Made by a program: the position numbers and the translations under genes
In this document: positions 54,558-63,679 of the stretch, in pieces
How positions within the stretch are numbered: the first letter of the stretch is position 1
How the letters are laid out: each line of letters starts with the position of its first letter
The notes under the pieces: model-generated
Databases searched by the model: none
Told to the model about the DNA's origin: nothing
The model's input: the letters and a program-made list of their open reading frames with translations, nothing else
DNA from: Akkermansiaceae bacterium UBA7331
Lineage (GTDB): Bacteria > Verrucomicrobiota > Verrucomicrobiia > Verrucomicrobiales > Akkermansiaceae
Assembly (NCBI GenBank): GCA_002471255.1
Contig: DKPP01000005.1
Location: 35,649 to 99,648 of the forward strand
Direction: 5' to 3'
Length of the DNA: 64,000 nucleotides

Positions 54558-55214
54558 TTAGTTCTTCATAGCGGCGATGGCTTGAGCCATATCCGGAGCA
54601 TTAAAAGTAGAGGAACCTGCTACTAACACGTCAGCTCCTGCTTTCGTGCAAAGAGATGCATTTGATTCTCCAATGCCACCATCTACTTGAATGAGGTATG
54701 AGGCATTGTGGTTGGCTCTCCATTCGGCTGCTTTGCTCACTTTTTCAAGTACTTCCGGCATGAATGATTGTCCACCAAAGCCAGGTACGACAGACATGAC
54801 GAGGAGTAGATCAATCTCACCTAAGAAAGGTAAAACCTTTTCAAATGGTGTGGCAGGATTGATTACTAAGCCATTTTGTACACCTGCATCGCGAATGCGG
54901 CGTAAAGTGTCGTGTAAATAGTATTCATCAGCCAATTCGACATGAATGCTAATCAAGTTCACTCCGGCTTTAACAAAGCGATCAAAATAATGATCGGGAC
55001 GTTCGATCATCAAGTGAGCATCAAGATATTTATCAGGGCCTACGGCTTTTCTAACCGCAGCACAAATGGCAGGACCAAAGGAGATATTATCGACGAAATG
55101 TCCGTCCATGATATCCAAATGAAGCCAATCTGCGCCACAATCAAAGGCACGACGTGATTCTTCACCGATTTTTGCAAAATCAGCAGCTAATAGAGATGGT
55201 GCTATAAGCGTCAT
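54558..55214 (-). CDS. rpe: Ribulose-phosphate 3-epimerase
   Basis: This 218-residue TIM-barrel enzyme interconverts ribulose 5-phosphate and xylulose 5-phosphate in the pentose phosphate pathway. Motifs are IAPSLLAADFAKIGEE, WLHLDIMDGHFVDNISFGP, LDAHLMIERPDHY, VMSVVPGFGGQSFMPEVLEK and IQVDGGIGESNASLC. All metal and catalytic residues (His, two Asp, His) are in place. It starts 13 bases after leuS on the same strand and they are probably co-transcribed. Confidence 0.96.
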   Translation of the reverse strand: MTLIAPSLLAADFAKIGEESRRAFDCGADWLHLDIMDGHFVDNISFGPAICAAVRKAVGPDKYLDAHLMIERPDHYFDRFVKAGVNLISIHVELADEYYLHDTLRRIRDAGVQNGLVINPATPFEKVLPFLGEIDLLLVMSVVPGFGGQSFMPEVLEKVSKAAEWRANHNASYLIQVDGGIGESNASLCTKAGADVLVAGSSTFNAPDMAQAIAAMKN

Positions 55215-55227
55215 ATAGTTACTATTA

Positions 55228-57807
55228 TTAGTTTGCTACGATGTTAACGAGTTTACCCGGTACGACGATTACTTTGCGAATGGTTAAACCTTCGATGAAT
55301 GACTGTACACGCTCAGAGTTCAGAGCTAATTGCTCGATTTCCTCCTTAGATGTATTAACCGGTACTTCCATCTTGTCTCTCAATTTACCATTGATCTGTA
55401 CCACTACGGTGACACTACTTTCGATTAAGTATTTTTCTTCGGCTACTGCCCATGTGTGTTGGCAAAGTTGCCCCTCAGGTAATTGAGGGAAAATGTCTCT
55501 TAATTGAGAATAGATTTCTTCCGTAAGGTGTGGTGCGAATGGATTGAGCAAGCTCAAAAGGGTTGCATAATCCGTGACGTCAACTTGTTCGGCGGATGTC
55601 ATGGTGTTCGTGCATTCCATCATCTTAGATATGGCTGTGTTAAAGGACATATCTTCAATGTCTTGAGTAACTTTTTTGATGGATTTGTGCAATTCCTTAC
55701 GTGATGGAAGGATTTTGCTTTCTTCTGCGGAATCACCGGATACCAATTTAGGGTTAAGTTCCCATTTGCCTTCTTGATTTTCACGGAAAGCCACACGCCA
55801 TACGCGTGCTAAGAAGCGAGAAATACCTTCTACACCCTTGGTTGCCCATGGTTTCACATCCTTTAATGGACCCATGAACATTTCATAGAGGCGCAAGGAG
55901 TCTGCACCGTATTCCAAAACGATATCATCAGGGTTAACAACGTTGCCGCGGGATTTAGACATTTTTTGGCCGTCTTCACCCAAAATCAATCCTTGGTTGA
56001 CTAATTTATGGAATGGTTCATTGGTGGTCAAATGACCGAGGTCAAATAATACCTTATGCCAGAATCGAGCATAGAGTAAGTGTAAAACGGCATGTTCCGT
56101 GCCACCTACATACAAATCAACGCCGCCAGCTTGCTTGGATGATCCCATCCAGTATTCTTCGACTGCCTGATCCACAAATCTATATTCGTTATGAGGATCA
56201 AGATAGCGTAAGTAATACCAGCATGAACCTGCCCACTGAGGCATGGTATTGGTTTCTCTTTGAGCTGTTTCGCTGTAGCTAATCCAATCGGTAGCTTTTA
56301 CTAACGGACCACGTGGGTCGCCGGTAGGAGCAAAATCGTCCAATTCCGGTTGAAGTAATGGTAATTCGGATTCGTCAATAGCCTTGTGATGACCATCTTC
56401 CCACACGATTGGGAATGGTTCGCCCCAGTAGCGTTGACGAGAGAATAACCAATCACGCAATTTGTAGTTTACCTTTTTGTTGCCTTTGCCTTTTTCTTCC
56501 AACCATTGAATCATGGTTGCTTTTGCTTCCGGAGTAGGTAAGCCTGTAAGGAAATCGGAATTGATGCTTGTACCTTCATATCCGCAGTAACCTTGCCAGT
56601 TAATATCTTCTGATGGAGGTTGAACTACTTGGGTGATAGGTAAATTAAACTTTTGAGCAAATTCAAAGTCACGCTCGTCATGCGCAGGTACCGCCATGAT
56701 AGCACCTGTGCCATAGCCCATCAATACATAGTCGGCGATCCAAACCGGGATTTGGTTGCCGTTGACAGGGTTGATTGCATAAGCACCAGTGAATACGCCG
56801 GATTTGTCTTTAGCTAAATCGGTACGTTCCAAATCGCTCTTAGAAGCACATTCTTCACGATAGGCGGCTACGGCTGCTTTTTGTTCATCGCTGCATATGG
56901 TATCTACCAATGGATGCTCAGGGCAGAGTACCATGTAAGTAGCACCGAATAAGGTGTCAGGACGAGTGGTGTAAACGGTGATTTCTTCTCCGTTAATGGT
57001 GAATTGTACTTCAGCACCTTCAGATTTGCCGATCCAGTTACGTTGAAGTAATTTGATGGATTCCGGCCAATCAAGCGGTTCCAATTCATCAATTAAACGC
57101 TCTGCGTAATCGGTAATGCGTAACATCCATTGACGTAATGGCCGGCGCTCTACGGTATGGCCCTTAGACTTCCATTCTTCAACTTCTTCGTTGGCTAACA
57201 CCGTGCCCAAGTCAGGAGACCAGTTAACGGCTACTTCTGCCACATAGGCTAAGCGCTTAGCATCGATTTCATCACGAGATAAACCTTGTGCTTCCAATTC
57301 GGAAATTGGGCGTGCCTTTTTAAGGTCGGTATTGTAGTAAGAATGATAAAGTTGAAGGAAAATCCATTGAGTCCAACGAACATAGTCATGATCTGTCGTG
57401 GCGATTTCTCGATCCCAATCATAGGAAAAGCCAAGCATTTTCAGCTGACGGCGGAAATTATCGATATTTTGGAAGGTGGTAATAGCCGGATGTTGTCCGG
57501 TTTTGATTGCGTATTGTTCAGCAGGCAAACCGAATGAGTCCCATCCCATAGGATGCAAGACGTTGAACCCCTTCATTCTTTTATAACGGGCAACAATGTC
57601 AGTTGCCGTATATCCTTCCGGGTGACCGACATGTAAACCGGCTCCACTTGGATAGGGGAACATATCCAAAACATAATATTTTGGTTTGGATGCATCAAAA
57701 TTGGCATCACCCGGATTAGGTGTTTTGAATGTTTTTTGATCATCCCAAATGGCTTGCCATTTAGGTTCGAAAACATCAAATGGATACGGTTTTTTACGTT
57801 CGGTCAT
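55228..57807 (-). CDS. leuS: Leucyl-tRNA synthetase
   Basis: This 859-residue class I synthetase charges tRNA-Leu. The HIGH-type motif is GLHVGHPEGYTATDIVARYK, followed by VLHPMGWDSFGLPAEQYAI. The editing domain has YTTRPDTLFGATYMVLCPEH and the YGTGAIMAVPAHDERDFEFA block. The activation loop KMSKSRGNVV is intact and the C-terminal anticodon-binding and LRDKMEVP segments are present. It is the first gene of the leuS-rpe unit, and the upstream gap of 84 bases should contain the promoter. Confidence 0.97.
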   Translation of the reverse strand: MTERKKPYPFDVFEPKWQAIWDDQKTFKTPNPGDANFDASKPKYYVLDMFPYPSGAGLHVGHPEGYTATDIVARYKRMKGFNVLHPMGWDSFGLPAEQYAIKTGQHPAITTFQNIDNFRRQLKMLGFSYDWDREIATTDHDYVRWTQWIFLQLYHSYYNTDLKKARPISELEAQGLSRDEIDAKRLAYVAEVAVNWSPDLGTVLANEEVEEWKSKGHTVERRPLRQWMLRITDYAERLIDELEPLDWPESIKLLQRNWIGKSEGAEVQFTINGEEITVYTTRPDTLFGATYMVLCPEHPLVDTICSDEQKAAVAAYREECASKSDLERTDLAKDKSGVFTGAYAINPVNGNQIPVWIADYVLMGYGTGAIMAVPAHDERDFEFAQKFNLPITQVVQPPSEDINWQGYCGYEGTSINSDFLTGLPTPEAKATMIQWLEEKGKGNKKVNYKLRDWLFSRQRYWGEPFPIVWEDGHHKAIDESELPLLQPELDDFAPTGDPRGPLVKATDWISYSETAQRETNTMPQWAGSCWYYLRYLDPHNEYRFVDQAVEEYWMGSSKQAGGVDLYVGGTEHAVLHLLYARFWHKVLFDLGHLTTNEPFHKLVNQGLILGEDGQKMSKSRGNVVNPDDIVLEYGADSLRLYEMFMGPLKDVKPWATKGVEGISRFLARVWRVAFRENQEGKWELNPKLVSGDSAEESKILPSRKELHKSIKKVTQDIEDMSFNTAISKMMECTNTMTSAEQVDVTDYATLLSLLNPFAPHLTEEIYSQLRDIFPQLPEGQLCQHTWAVAEEKYLIESSVTVVVQINGKLRDKMEVPVNTSKEEIEQLALNSERVQSFIEGLTIRKVIVVPGKLVNIVAN

Positions 57808-57891
57808 GACGGGGGGACTTTATACTTCATCCCCGCTTCAATCAAGCTCAATCAATAAGAGAATAGCCCTAATTTTGTAAACCGAAAAAGT

Positions 57892-58911
57892 TTATTTTTC
57901 GCGACGAAGAGTAGAGAGGAAAATCATGCCAAATAAAAACGCCGAAATGGAACATGTAATCGTAAGCGTTTTCTTGTTTTCTTTTTGTTTCTCACCTACG
58001 GATAAACGTGTTTGCTCATTATTTTGCTTAATTTGAGCAATATGCTTATTTAATTGGGCATATTGTATGGTTAACTCGGATTGTTTGCCGGTTAATTCTG
58101 CCAATTTTTTAGTATAGCCGTTTTTCGTTAATAAGGAATTATGCCTCGTCGATACTTGGTTTTCTTTATTTTGCAGGCTATTTGCTTCAGATTGAATGTC
58201 GCCACTTACAGCACGCATTTTAGCCAATTGCTGATCGATTTTGGAATTGAGCTTCAATTTTAATGATTCTGCCTGTTGTCTATTGGTGAGGATTTCTTCT
58301 TCCGTCTTGTTGTTGACACTCGCAATTTTGTTTTGAGCGGCAATGGTTAATTGGCGGCATTTTTGTCCATGAGCTTCACGTAATTGTTCTTTTTTCGCTT
58401 CACCGGAAGCACCGGTAAGACCTCTTACGTTTAAGGCTGATTGCAAATCGTTATTAAGATTGTTGATGGTAAATTTTAAATCTTGATTGATCTTAGCGAT
58501 TTCTTCTTGGGCTTTAGACTCTAAATTGTTCGTGATGTTTTTCAATTTGGAGTCGGTGTTCGCTACAGATTGTTTTAATCGTGCAAGTTCTTTTTCGATC
58601 GTGGAACGCTGATCTTTCAATGTACCCATATCTTTTGACTGATTGCCTACAATATCCGATTGCAAGGAATGCATCTCTTGATTTTTATCCATTTGCGCAA
58701 TTTGTTGCGCTTTAATAGAAGCCAATTGAGCATTCACTTTTTTTTGCTCATTCCAATTATTCTTTTTTTCAAGTAGTAAACGAGTAAGTTTATCTTCACT
58801 TTGTTGTTCTACCTCAGCTATAGATTGTTGAGAATCGGTGGAAATCTTATCTTGATAATAAAAATAAGCACCTAAGCTACAAGCAACAAAAGCAATTGAT
58901 AAAATTTTCAT
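57892..58911 (-). CDS. Coiled-coil membrane protein of unknown function
   Basis: This 339-residue protein has an N-terminal hydrophobic signal-anchor (ILSIAFVACSLGAYFYY) and a second membrane span at the C-terminus (LTITCSISAFLFGMIFLST), with a RREK end. Between them is about 290 residues of heptad-rich, charged helix (KDQRSTIEKELARLKQSVAN, NKTEEEILTNRQQAESLKLK, TRHNSLLTKNGYTKKLAEL), which is a long coiled coil. The layout would let it span or loop in the periplasm. No homologous family is recognised. It lies upstream of leuS on the same strand and is divergent from the GH16 gene. Confidence 0.65.
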   Translation of the reverse strand: MKILSIAFVACSLGAYFYYQDKISTDSQQSIAEVEQQSEDKLTRLLLEKKNNWNEQKKVNAQLASIKAQQIAQMDKNQEMHSLQSDIVGNQSKDMGTLKDQRSTIEKELARLKQSVANTDSKLKNITNNLESKAQEEIAKINQDLKFTINNLNNDLQSALNVRGLTGASGEAKKEQLREAHGQKCRQLTIAAQNKIASVNNKTEEEILTNRQQAESLKLKLNSKIDQQLAKMRAVSGDIQSEANSLQNKENQVSTRHNSLLTKNGYTKKLAELTGKQSELTIQYAQLNKHIAQIKQNNEQTRLSVGEKQKENKKTLTITCSISAFLFGMIFLSTLRREK

Positions 58912-59045
58912 AATTTGGGCAGGAATGGAAAAATTTGATGGGACACTCTATCAAATGTGTTGTGGTCCTGCAAGAAAGTTGTTGAAAAACTAGGTTCGCA
59001 TGATTTTAATGTAGTTTTTTACCACTTGATTACGTATCAATAATT

Positions 59046-59906
59046 ATGAAATCAGCTATTATATGCGGATGTGCCTTATTTTTGCCATTATTATGGGCCG
59101 AGGAAACTCCAAAAGATATACCAGCCCAAGATGGTTGGAAAATGGTGTGGAATGATGAATTTGAGAAGCTCGGGGAGCCGGATCCTAAAAAATGGACCTA
59201 TGAAGAAGGTCTAGTGCGTAATAACGAATCACAGCATTATGTGAATAATTCAAGAAACAATGCTAGGGTGGAAGATGGGGTTCTTATCATAGAGGCGCGT
59301 AAGGAAAAGGTTAAAAATCCCGACTATGATGCTTCGGCTAAAAAATCTGATTGGAAAAAATCACGCGAATTTTCCGATTATTCATCCGCATCTCTTACTA
59401 CGGAGGGTCGAATGGCAATGAAATATGGGAAAATTGAAGTTCGCGCTAAATTACCGTCCGGTAAAGGCTCATGGCCCGCCATTTGGATGCTAGGTACCAA
59501 TAGACCTCAAGTTGGATGGCCTAAATGTGGTGAAATCGACATTATGGAATATGTTACCAGCGAGCCAAATACCAGTCATGCAACCTTGCATTGGTGGCCC
59601 GAGGCATCCAAGCATAAAAGTAAAGGCACAAAGACTAAAAATACGACACTTGTTTCAGACTTCCATGTGTATGGGATGGAATGGGATGAAAAGATGATCA
59701 AATTTACTTTAGACGGCAAACCTTATGGATCGATCAATTTAAAGGATGCTGATTTGTCTGATGGTAGCAATGCTTTTCGTAAGCCTTTTTACTTGTTGCT
59801 CAATTTTGCATTGGGTGGTAGTTGGGGTGGTCCCGTCAGCGGAGATGATTTCCCTAGACAATACCTTATTGATTATGTTCGTGTTTATGAGAAAGCTGAA
59901 AAATAA
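59046..59906 (+). CDS. Secreted GH16 endo-beta-glucanase/galactanase
   Basis: This 286-residue exported enzyme has a signal peptide MKSAIICGCALFLPLLWAEE. The GH16 jelly roll shows WKMVWNDEFEKLGEPDPKKW, YGKIEVRAKLPSGKGSWPAI and the catalytic block GEIDIMEYV (Glu163 nucleophile, Asp165, Glu168 acid/base). YGMEWDEKMIKFTLDGKPYG and the C-terminal LIDYVRVYEK follow. The EIDIMEYV form with the extra Met is that of laminarinase-type and endo-beta-galactosidase-type enzymes. In a mucin degrader the substrate could be polylactosamine rather than beta-glucan. The terminator at 59932 closes the gene. Confidence 0.93.
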   Translation: MKSAIICGCALFLPLLWAEETPKDIPAQDGWKMVWNDEFEKLGEPDPKKWTYEEGLVRNNESQHYVNNSRNNARVEDGVLIIEARKEKVKNPDYDASAKKSDWKKSREFSDYSSASLTTEGRMAMKYGKIEVRAKLPSGKGSWPAIWMLGTNRPQVGWPKCGEIDIMEYVTSEPNTSHATLHWWPEASKHKSKGTKTKNTTLVSDFHVYGMEWDEKMIKFTLDGKPYGSINLKDADLSDGSNAFRKPFYLLLNFALGGSWGGPVSGDDFPRQYLIDYVRVYEKAEK

Positions 59907-59931
59907 TCTTCAATTCTCATCATGACAAAAA

Positions 59932-59964
59932 TGAGCCCCTTGTAGATACTCTGCAAGGGGCTCA
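59932..59964. terminator. Bidirectional terminator between convergent genes
   Basis: A 14-bp stem TGAGCCCCTTGTAG / CTGCAAGGGGCTCA (one G-U pair) has a 5-base loop. Confidence 0.82.
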
Positions 59965-59986
59965 ATCAGATAGAGAATTAGAATGC

Positions 59987-61072
59987 TTATTTATCGTTGC
60001 TATCTTTCTTCAATGTAAATGGAATACCTCCACATAATGATTCATCTTGCCAGAAAAAGTAAGCTGTGCCGGAATCAGGTGTGTCAAAGCGGAGGAATAA
60101 ATATTCCCACCAATCCGTGCTTCCTTTTTCAACGGTTACTAATTTGATTCGTAAAATATTTTTACCCATTGTTTGGCATGAATATTTACCTGAGCTAAAT
60201 GATACAAATGACGGAGTCCAGAATTTTATGTGAATGAAACTTGTCCTTTTCCATGTTTTCTTGGAAAATTCTATTGTTTCATAATGAGGGACTTTTTGTG
60301 CATTGTCTGAATTTTTCCCATTTTCATAATATTCCGTAATGAGTCCATTATCAAAAAATGCACAATCATATAAACTTTGGCTAAACATGCCAAAATGTAT
60401 TTGCTTAGAATCATGACCGGCTAAAAGAAGATCATAGCCATCAAGAGATTTAGGGATGGCAACAATTTGCTTGGAACGATTAAGTTCCTCCTGTTTCTTC
60501 TTAAGCTCGGCAGACTGTGTATGTTCATCCGTTTCAGGGACATCGATTTCTTTAAATATCTTTAAAGTGAAAGGCATGCCACCTAATAGATCTTTTCCAT
60601 GCAGATAACAGCCAAAACCATTGGCCGATCCATTAAAAAATAGGAAGTATTGGTCAATAGTGGTTGTTTTGCCATCTTTAAGCGTATTTAGGTCTATTCT
60701 TGCTACTGTAGAATCAATTTTTTTATAAGTATATGGGCCCGATTCGTTTCCTCTCGTCCATTGATCTTTATCAAACAGTACCTTGGTATCGTATGGAACC
60801 GAAATGACGTTAGGGCTTTTTGAATGTACATCGTAATAATACATAATAGCACCTTTATTAATGTAGGCTCCATCAAAATCTTCGTTTAGAGATGGGTCAA
60901 ATTGTATTTTTTTTGCATCGTCTGTTTTGATAACAAGCTCACGACCAATAATGTTTTTCGGAGGAGTAGCAATGTCATGATCGACAGCGTTCGGAGTTCT
61001 GATTGGTTGATTCGTTGCATAACAATTGCCTAAAAGGCTTATGCCCATGGCGGCTATAAATAACGTTTTCAT
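59987..61072 (-). CDS. Exported protein with two copies of an unknown domain
   Basis: The 361-residue product has a signal peptide (MKTLFIAAMGISLLGNCYA). It consists of two similar halves. Residues about 44-180 begin GRELVIKTDDAKKIQFDP and end LLGGMPFTLKIFKE. Residues about 210-361 begin DGYDLLLAGHDSKQIHFG and end SLCGGIPFTLKKD. Shared landmarks are the GxxYYY-like strand, VPYDT/VPHYE, a YFLFF / LFLRF strand and the closing GG(M/I)PFTLK. The link between the halves is charged and Lys/Glu-rich. This is an internal duplication of a beta-rich domain I do not recognise. It converges with the GH16 gene. Confidence 0.65.
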   Translation of the reverse strand: MKTLFIAAMGISLLGNCYATNQPIRTPNAVDHDIATPPKNIIGRELVIKTDDAKKIQFDPSLNEDFDGAYINKGAIMYYYDVHSKSPNVISVPYDTKVLFDKDQWTRGNESGPYTYKKIDSTVARIDLNTLKDGKTTTIDQYFLFFNGSANGFGCYLHGKDLLGGMPFTLKIFKEIDVPETDEHTQSAELKKKQEELNRSKQIVAIPKSLDGYDLLLAGHDSKQIHFGMFSQSLYDCAFFDNGLITEYYENGKNSDNAQKVPHYETIEFSKKTWKRTSFIHIKFWTPSFVSFSSGKYSCQTMGKNILRIKLVTVEKGSTDWWEYLFLRFDTPDSGTAYFFWQDESLCGGIPFTLKKDSNDK

Positions 61073-61192
61073 AATGAAGTTTTTCAGATTATTAGATAAT
61101 TACATACTAAATAAATCGTAGTCAATTTTAATATGTTTCAAAATTCAAAGGCATTAAGTGTAGACAATATTTATATGCGTTAGTTTAAAATT

Positions 61193-61230
61193 ACAAAAAG
61201 ATGAAAGCTTGATAACTTTCATCTTTTTGT
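61193..61230 (-). terminator. Terminator of the Bat-type cluster
   Basis: A perfect 15-bp stem ACAAAAAGATGAAAG / CTTTCATCTTTTTGT has an 8-base loop and lies downstream of the gene ending at 61260. Confidence 0.85.
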
Positions 61231-61259
61231 TGATTGAAGGGTGGCTCAATTTAAATCAT

Positions 61260-63656
61260 TTATTCATTTAAAAGTGCCGCACTTTTTTCAGGGATCCATG
61301 CCGGTACTGAAGTAAATGTTTCAGCATAGTACCATGAGCCACGTTTTGCCTTAAAAATAAGCGGAGTAGATGGTGGTAAGGTAATTACCGGTGCGCTACG
61401 AATATCTGCCGATGTATAACCGGGAGTAGATTTGGTGATGATGAGTAGCTTTTCAGCATCCAAAGTATGAGGAGCTGTTGGGTATAGGGAATAATTGAGA
61501 ATACCCGCTACCATAATCAATCCACTTAAAACGGTTAAGAATACCCATAAAATCGTTTTTTTATGATAAACGCACATGACGCTAATGAAGAATAACATAG
61601 CTGCGCTTGATAACACGATGATAGGAGGTAACAATTTTGGGTGCACGTAGGTGAGCCATTGCTTTTCCGTAGATAAATTGGGAAGAATGGCTCCTTCTTT
61701 TCGCTCAATAAATTCTAGATTTGCCTGTGCTTCGGTGAAATTTGGTACAATCAATAGGGCTTTGCGGTAATTAAAGGCAGCCTTCCCCGGTTCATTAAGG
61801 CGATAATAGGTATCGCCCATGTTATAGTATATATTTGCCTTTTCCGCAGGGATAGTAGCCTGTTTGAGATTTTCTTGGTAAAGATTAATAGCCTTACCAT
61901 ATTCTCCTTGATTGTAAAAATCCGTAGCTGTTTGAGCGTTGGTATTGCTTCCGAATAACGCACCAATGCACATCACACTTAACAAAATCAGAGGTAATTT
62001 ATTGATGATTTTTTTTACAGAATGAAGCATATGATCTTTTTCTTGTTTAGTAAGCGCATTATCTTCAGTAGATGGTGTGAAAGCCAATTCATCGCGTATG
62101 GTGAGGATTTTCTTAATGTCCTCATTTTGATCCTGAGCTGGAATGTAGGTTTCAACATAAGCTCCAATTTGACGCAAAAATGTATTTGTCGGCTCGCTCA
62201 TAGCAGACTTTAACTCGGAGTAGGCCTTGCTACGTTGGCGTGAAGCCAAACTTTGTTGACGATTCTTTTTAATGTATTGAATCAGTGCATAACCAAACAA
62301 AGCTAGAGCAGGTAAATATGCAAAGCTATACCAAGACCAATGTTTATATGGTTTGAGTGCTTGTACCGATTCGTCAGGAATAGGAGCGTAGATGTCCGTC
62401 ATCTTGGCAACCGGTACGACACCGGCGGGTGGTGGCTCTAATGCAGGATTGCTCACCGGATTACCGGTAATAATGCTAGAAGCCTTCCATGGTAGGGGAA
62501 TCGGATTGGTTGATACGCTTTTATATGTCTCACTCTTCGGATCAAAGAAAGACATTTTAAAGGATGGAATGGCCCCCGTTTGTGCAATAGGGCGTAAAAG
62601 TTGTTGGAACTGTACGGTACCGGTGATGGAACGGGCATTTTGATCAGGATTTAATTTATTGGCAGGGTATAATTTCCAATTATTGGCTTCTTCTAACCCT
62701 GGGCAAGAAATCATATTGATGTTGCCGGTACCTTTGACCGTAATAGTAACGGAAACCGGATCATTGGCACTAAGATCGCGAGCATCTGTTTTAGCATGAA
62801 TGGAAAAGTCACCTACTGCATTATGAAAATCGGCAGGAGCACCGGGAGGCAAAGCTTTTGCATCCAATTTTAATTCAGGTAATTCGAGTTTGATCGGTAT
62901 TTCATTGTTAACGGTCATTCCCCAAACAGGATCCACATAGGAACCGGCTAAAGCGTTTACTTCAATCGAACCACCGGCGGTAACTAATCCCTCTTTTAAA
63001 GGGAAAATCATACTCTTAAATGTAATTACTTGCTTCCTGCCACCTTTACATAAGGCACTACCTTGAGGTGAGCCACCCAATTCCATTAAAGCAGGCTCAA
63101 ATCTCCATGAGGCAAGATTGCTGGTGGTAAGCTGAGGTAGAGAATACTTGGTGAATGTATTAGGTGCATAGATTTTTAATTCGGTTTCGACCGGCTCATT
63201 CACATAAGGAGTTTTATTATCAACATGCCATAAAACACCATATTGAAAATCTGTTTGGTCGATTTTTACTTCTTTCCAAATAACCGCATCAAAAGGATAA
63301 ACAGTGAGTGATTGTGGCTGTGTAACGATATTTTGCCCCGTATTTGTCGTTAAATGGATAGAAGGAATGGTCAGATTGCCTGGGGCATCTGCCGTGACAT
63401 CCACTACCAAAAGATAAGCGGTTTGTCGGGGAGAACCCGGCCAATAAATAGCTTTAGGCTCAGCCCAGCGTAAATTAGCACCTCGGACCCTAGGCAATGC
63501 TCCGGGAGTTGCGCGTTGACCATCTGTCAGAATGATAAATAATTTGGTGTTTTCTCCCGGCAACACAGCATTTGACAGCCATTGGGTAATGACTTCAGAG
63601 AATGCCGGCATGACCATGAACAAGCTCAATAATAGTGCGTAAATTGTTTTTTTCAT
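61260..63656 (-). CDS. batD: BatD-type protein fused to TPR (BatE-like) and SH3 domains
   Basis: The 798-residue exported protein has a signal peptide (MKKTIYALLLSLFMVMPAFS). The first 400 residues show BatD-like beta domains (DKTPYVNEPVETELKIYAPN, LSANDPVSVTITVKGTGNIN). A membrane span lies near 445 (WYSFAYLPALALFGYALI), then a cytoplasmic helical part and another span near 560. TPR units follow (DFYNQGEYGKAINLYQENLK, NMGDTYYRLNEPGKAAFNYR), then two more spans and a C-terminal SH3-like domain (STPGYTSADIRSAPVI, GSWYYAE, WIPEKSAALL). In Bacteroides and relatives BatD and BatE are separate genes of the aerotolerance operon, so this is a fusion. It lies 23 bases after the BatC-like gene. Confidence 0.82.
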   Translation of the reverse strand: MKKTIYALLLSLFMVMPAFSEVITQWLSNAVLPGENTKLFIILTDGQRATPGALPRVRGANLRWAEPKAIYWPGSPRQTAYLLVVDVTADAPGNLTIPSIHLTTNTGQNIVTQPQSLTVYPFDAVIWKEVKIDQTDFQYGVLWHVDNKTPYVNEPVETELKIYAPNTFTKYSLPQLTTSNLASWRFEPALMELGGSPQGSALCKGGRKQVITFKSMIFPLKEGLVTAGGSIEVNALAGSYVDPVWGMTVNNEIPIKLELPELKLDAKALPPGAPADFHNAVGDFSIHAKTDARDLSANDPVSVTITVKGTGNINMISCPGLEEANNWKLYPANKLNPDQNARSITGTVQFQQLLRPIAQTGAIPSFKMSFFDPKSETYKSVSTNPIPLPWKASSIITGNPVSNPALEPPPAGVVPVAKMTDIYAPIPDESVQALKPYKHWSWYSFAYLPALALFGYALIQYIKKNRQQSLASRQRSKAYSELKSAMSEPTNTFLRQIGAYVETYIPAQDQNEDIKKILTIRDELAFTPSTEDNALTKQEKDHMLHSVKKIINKLPLILLSVMCIGALFGSNTNAQTATDFYNQGEYGKAINLYQENLKQATIPAEKANIYYNMGDTYYRLNEPGKAAFNYRKALLIVPNFTEAQANLEFIERKEGAILPNLSTEKQWLTYVHPKLLPPIIVLSSAAMLFFISVMCVYHKKTILWVFLTVLSGLIMVAGILNYSLYPTAPHTLDAEKLLIITKSTPGYTSADIRSAPVITLPPSTPLIFKAKRGSWYYAETFTSVPAWIPEKSAALLNE

Positions 63657-63679
63657 GATGGTGTCAAATTTCTAGTTGA

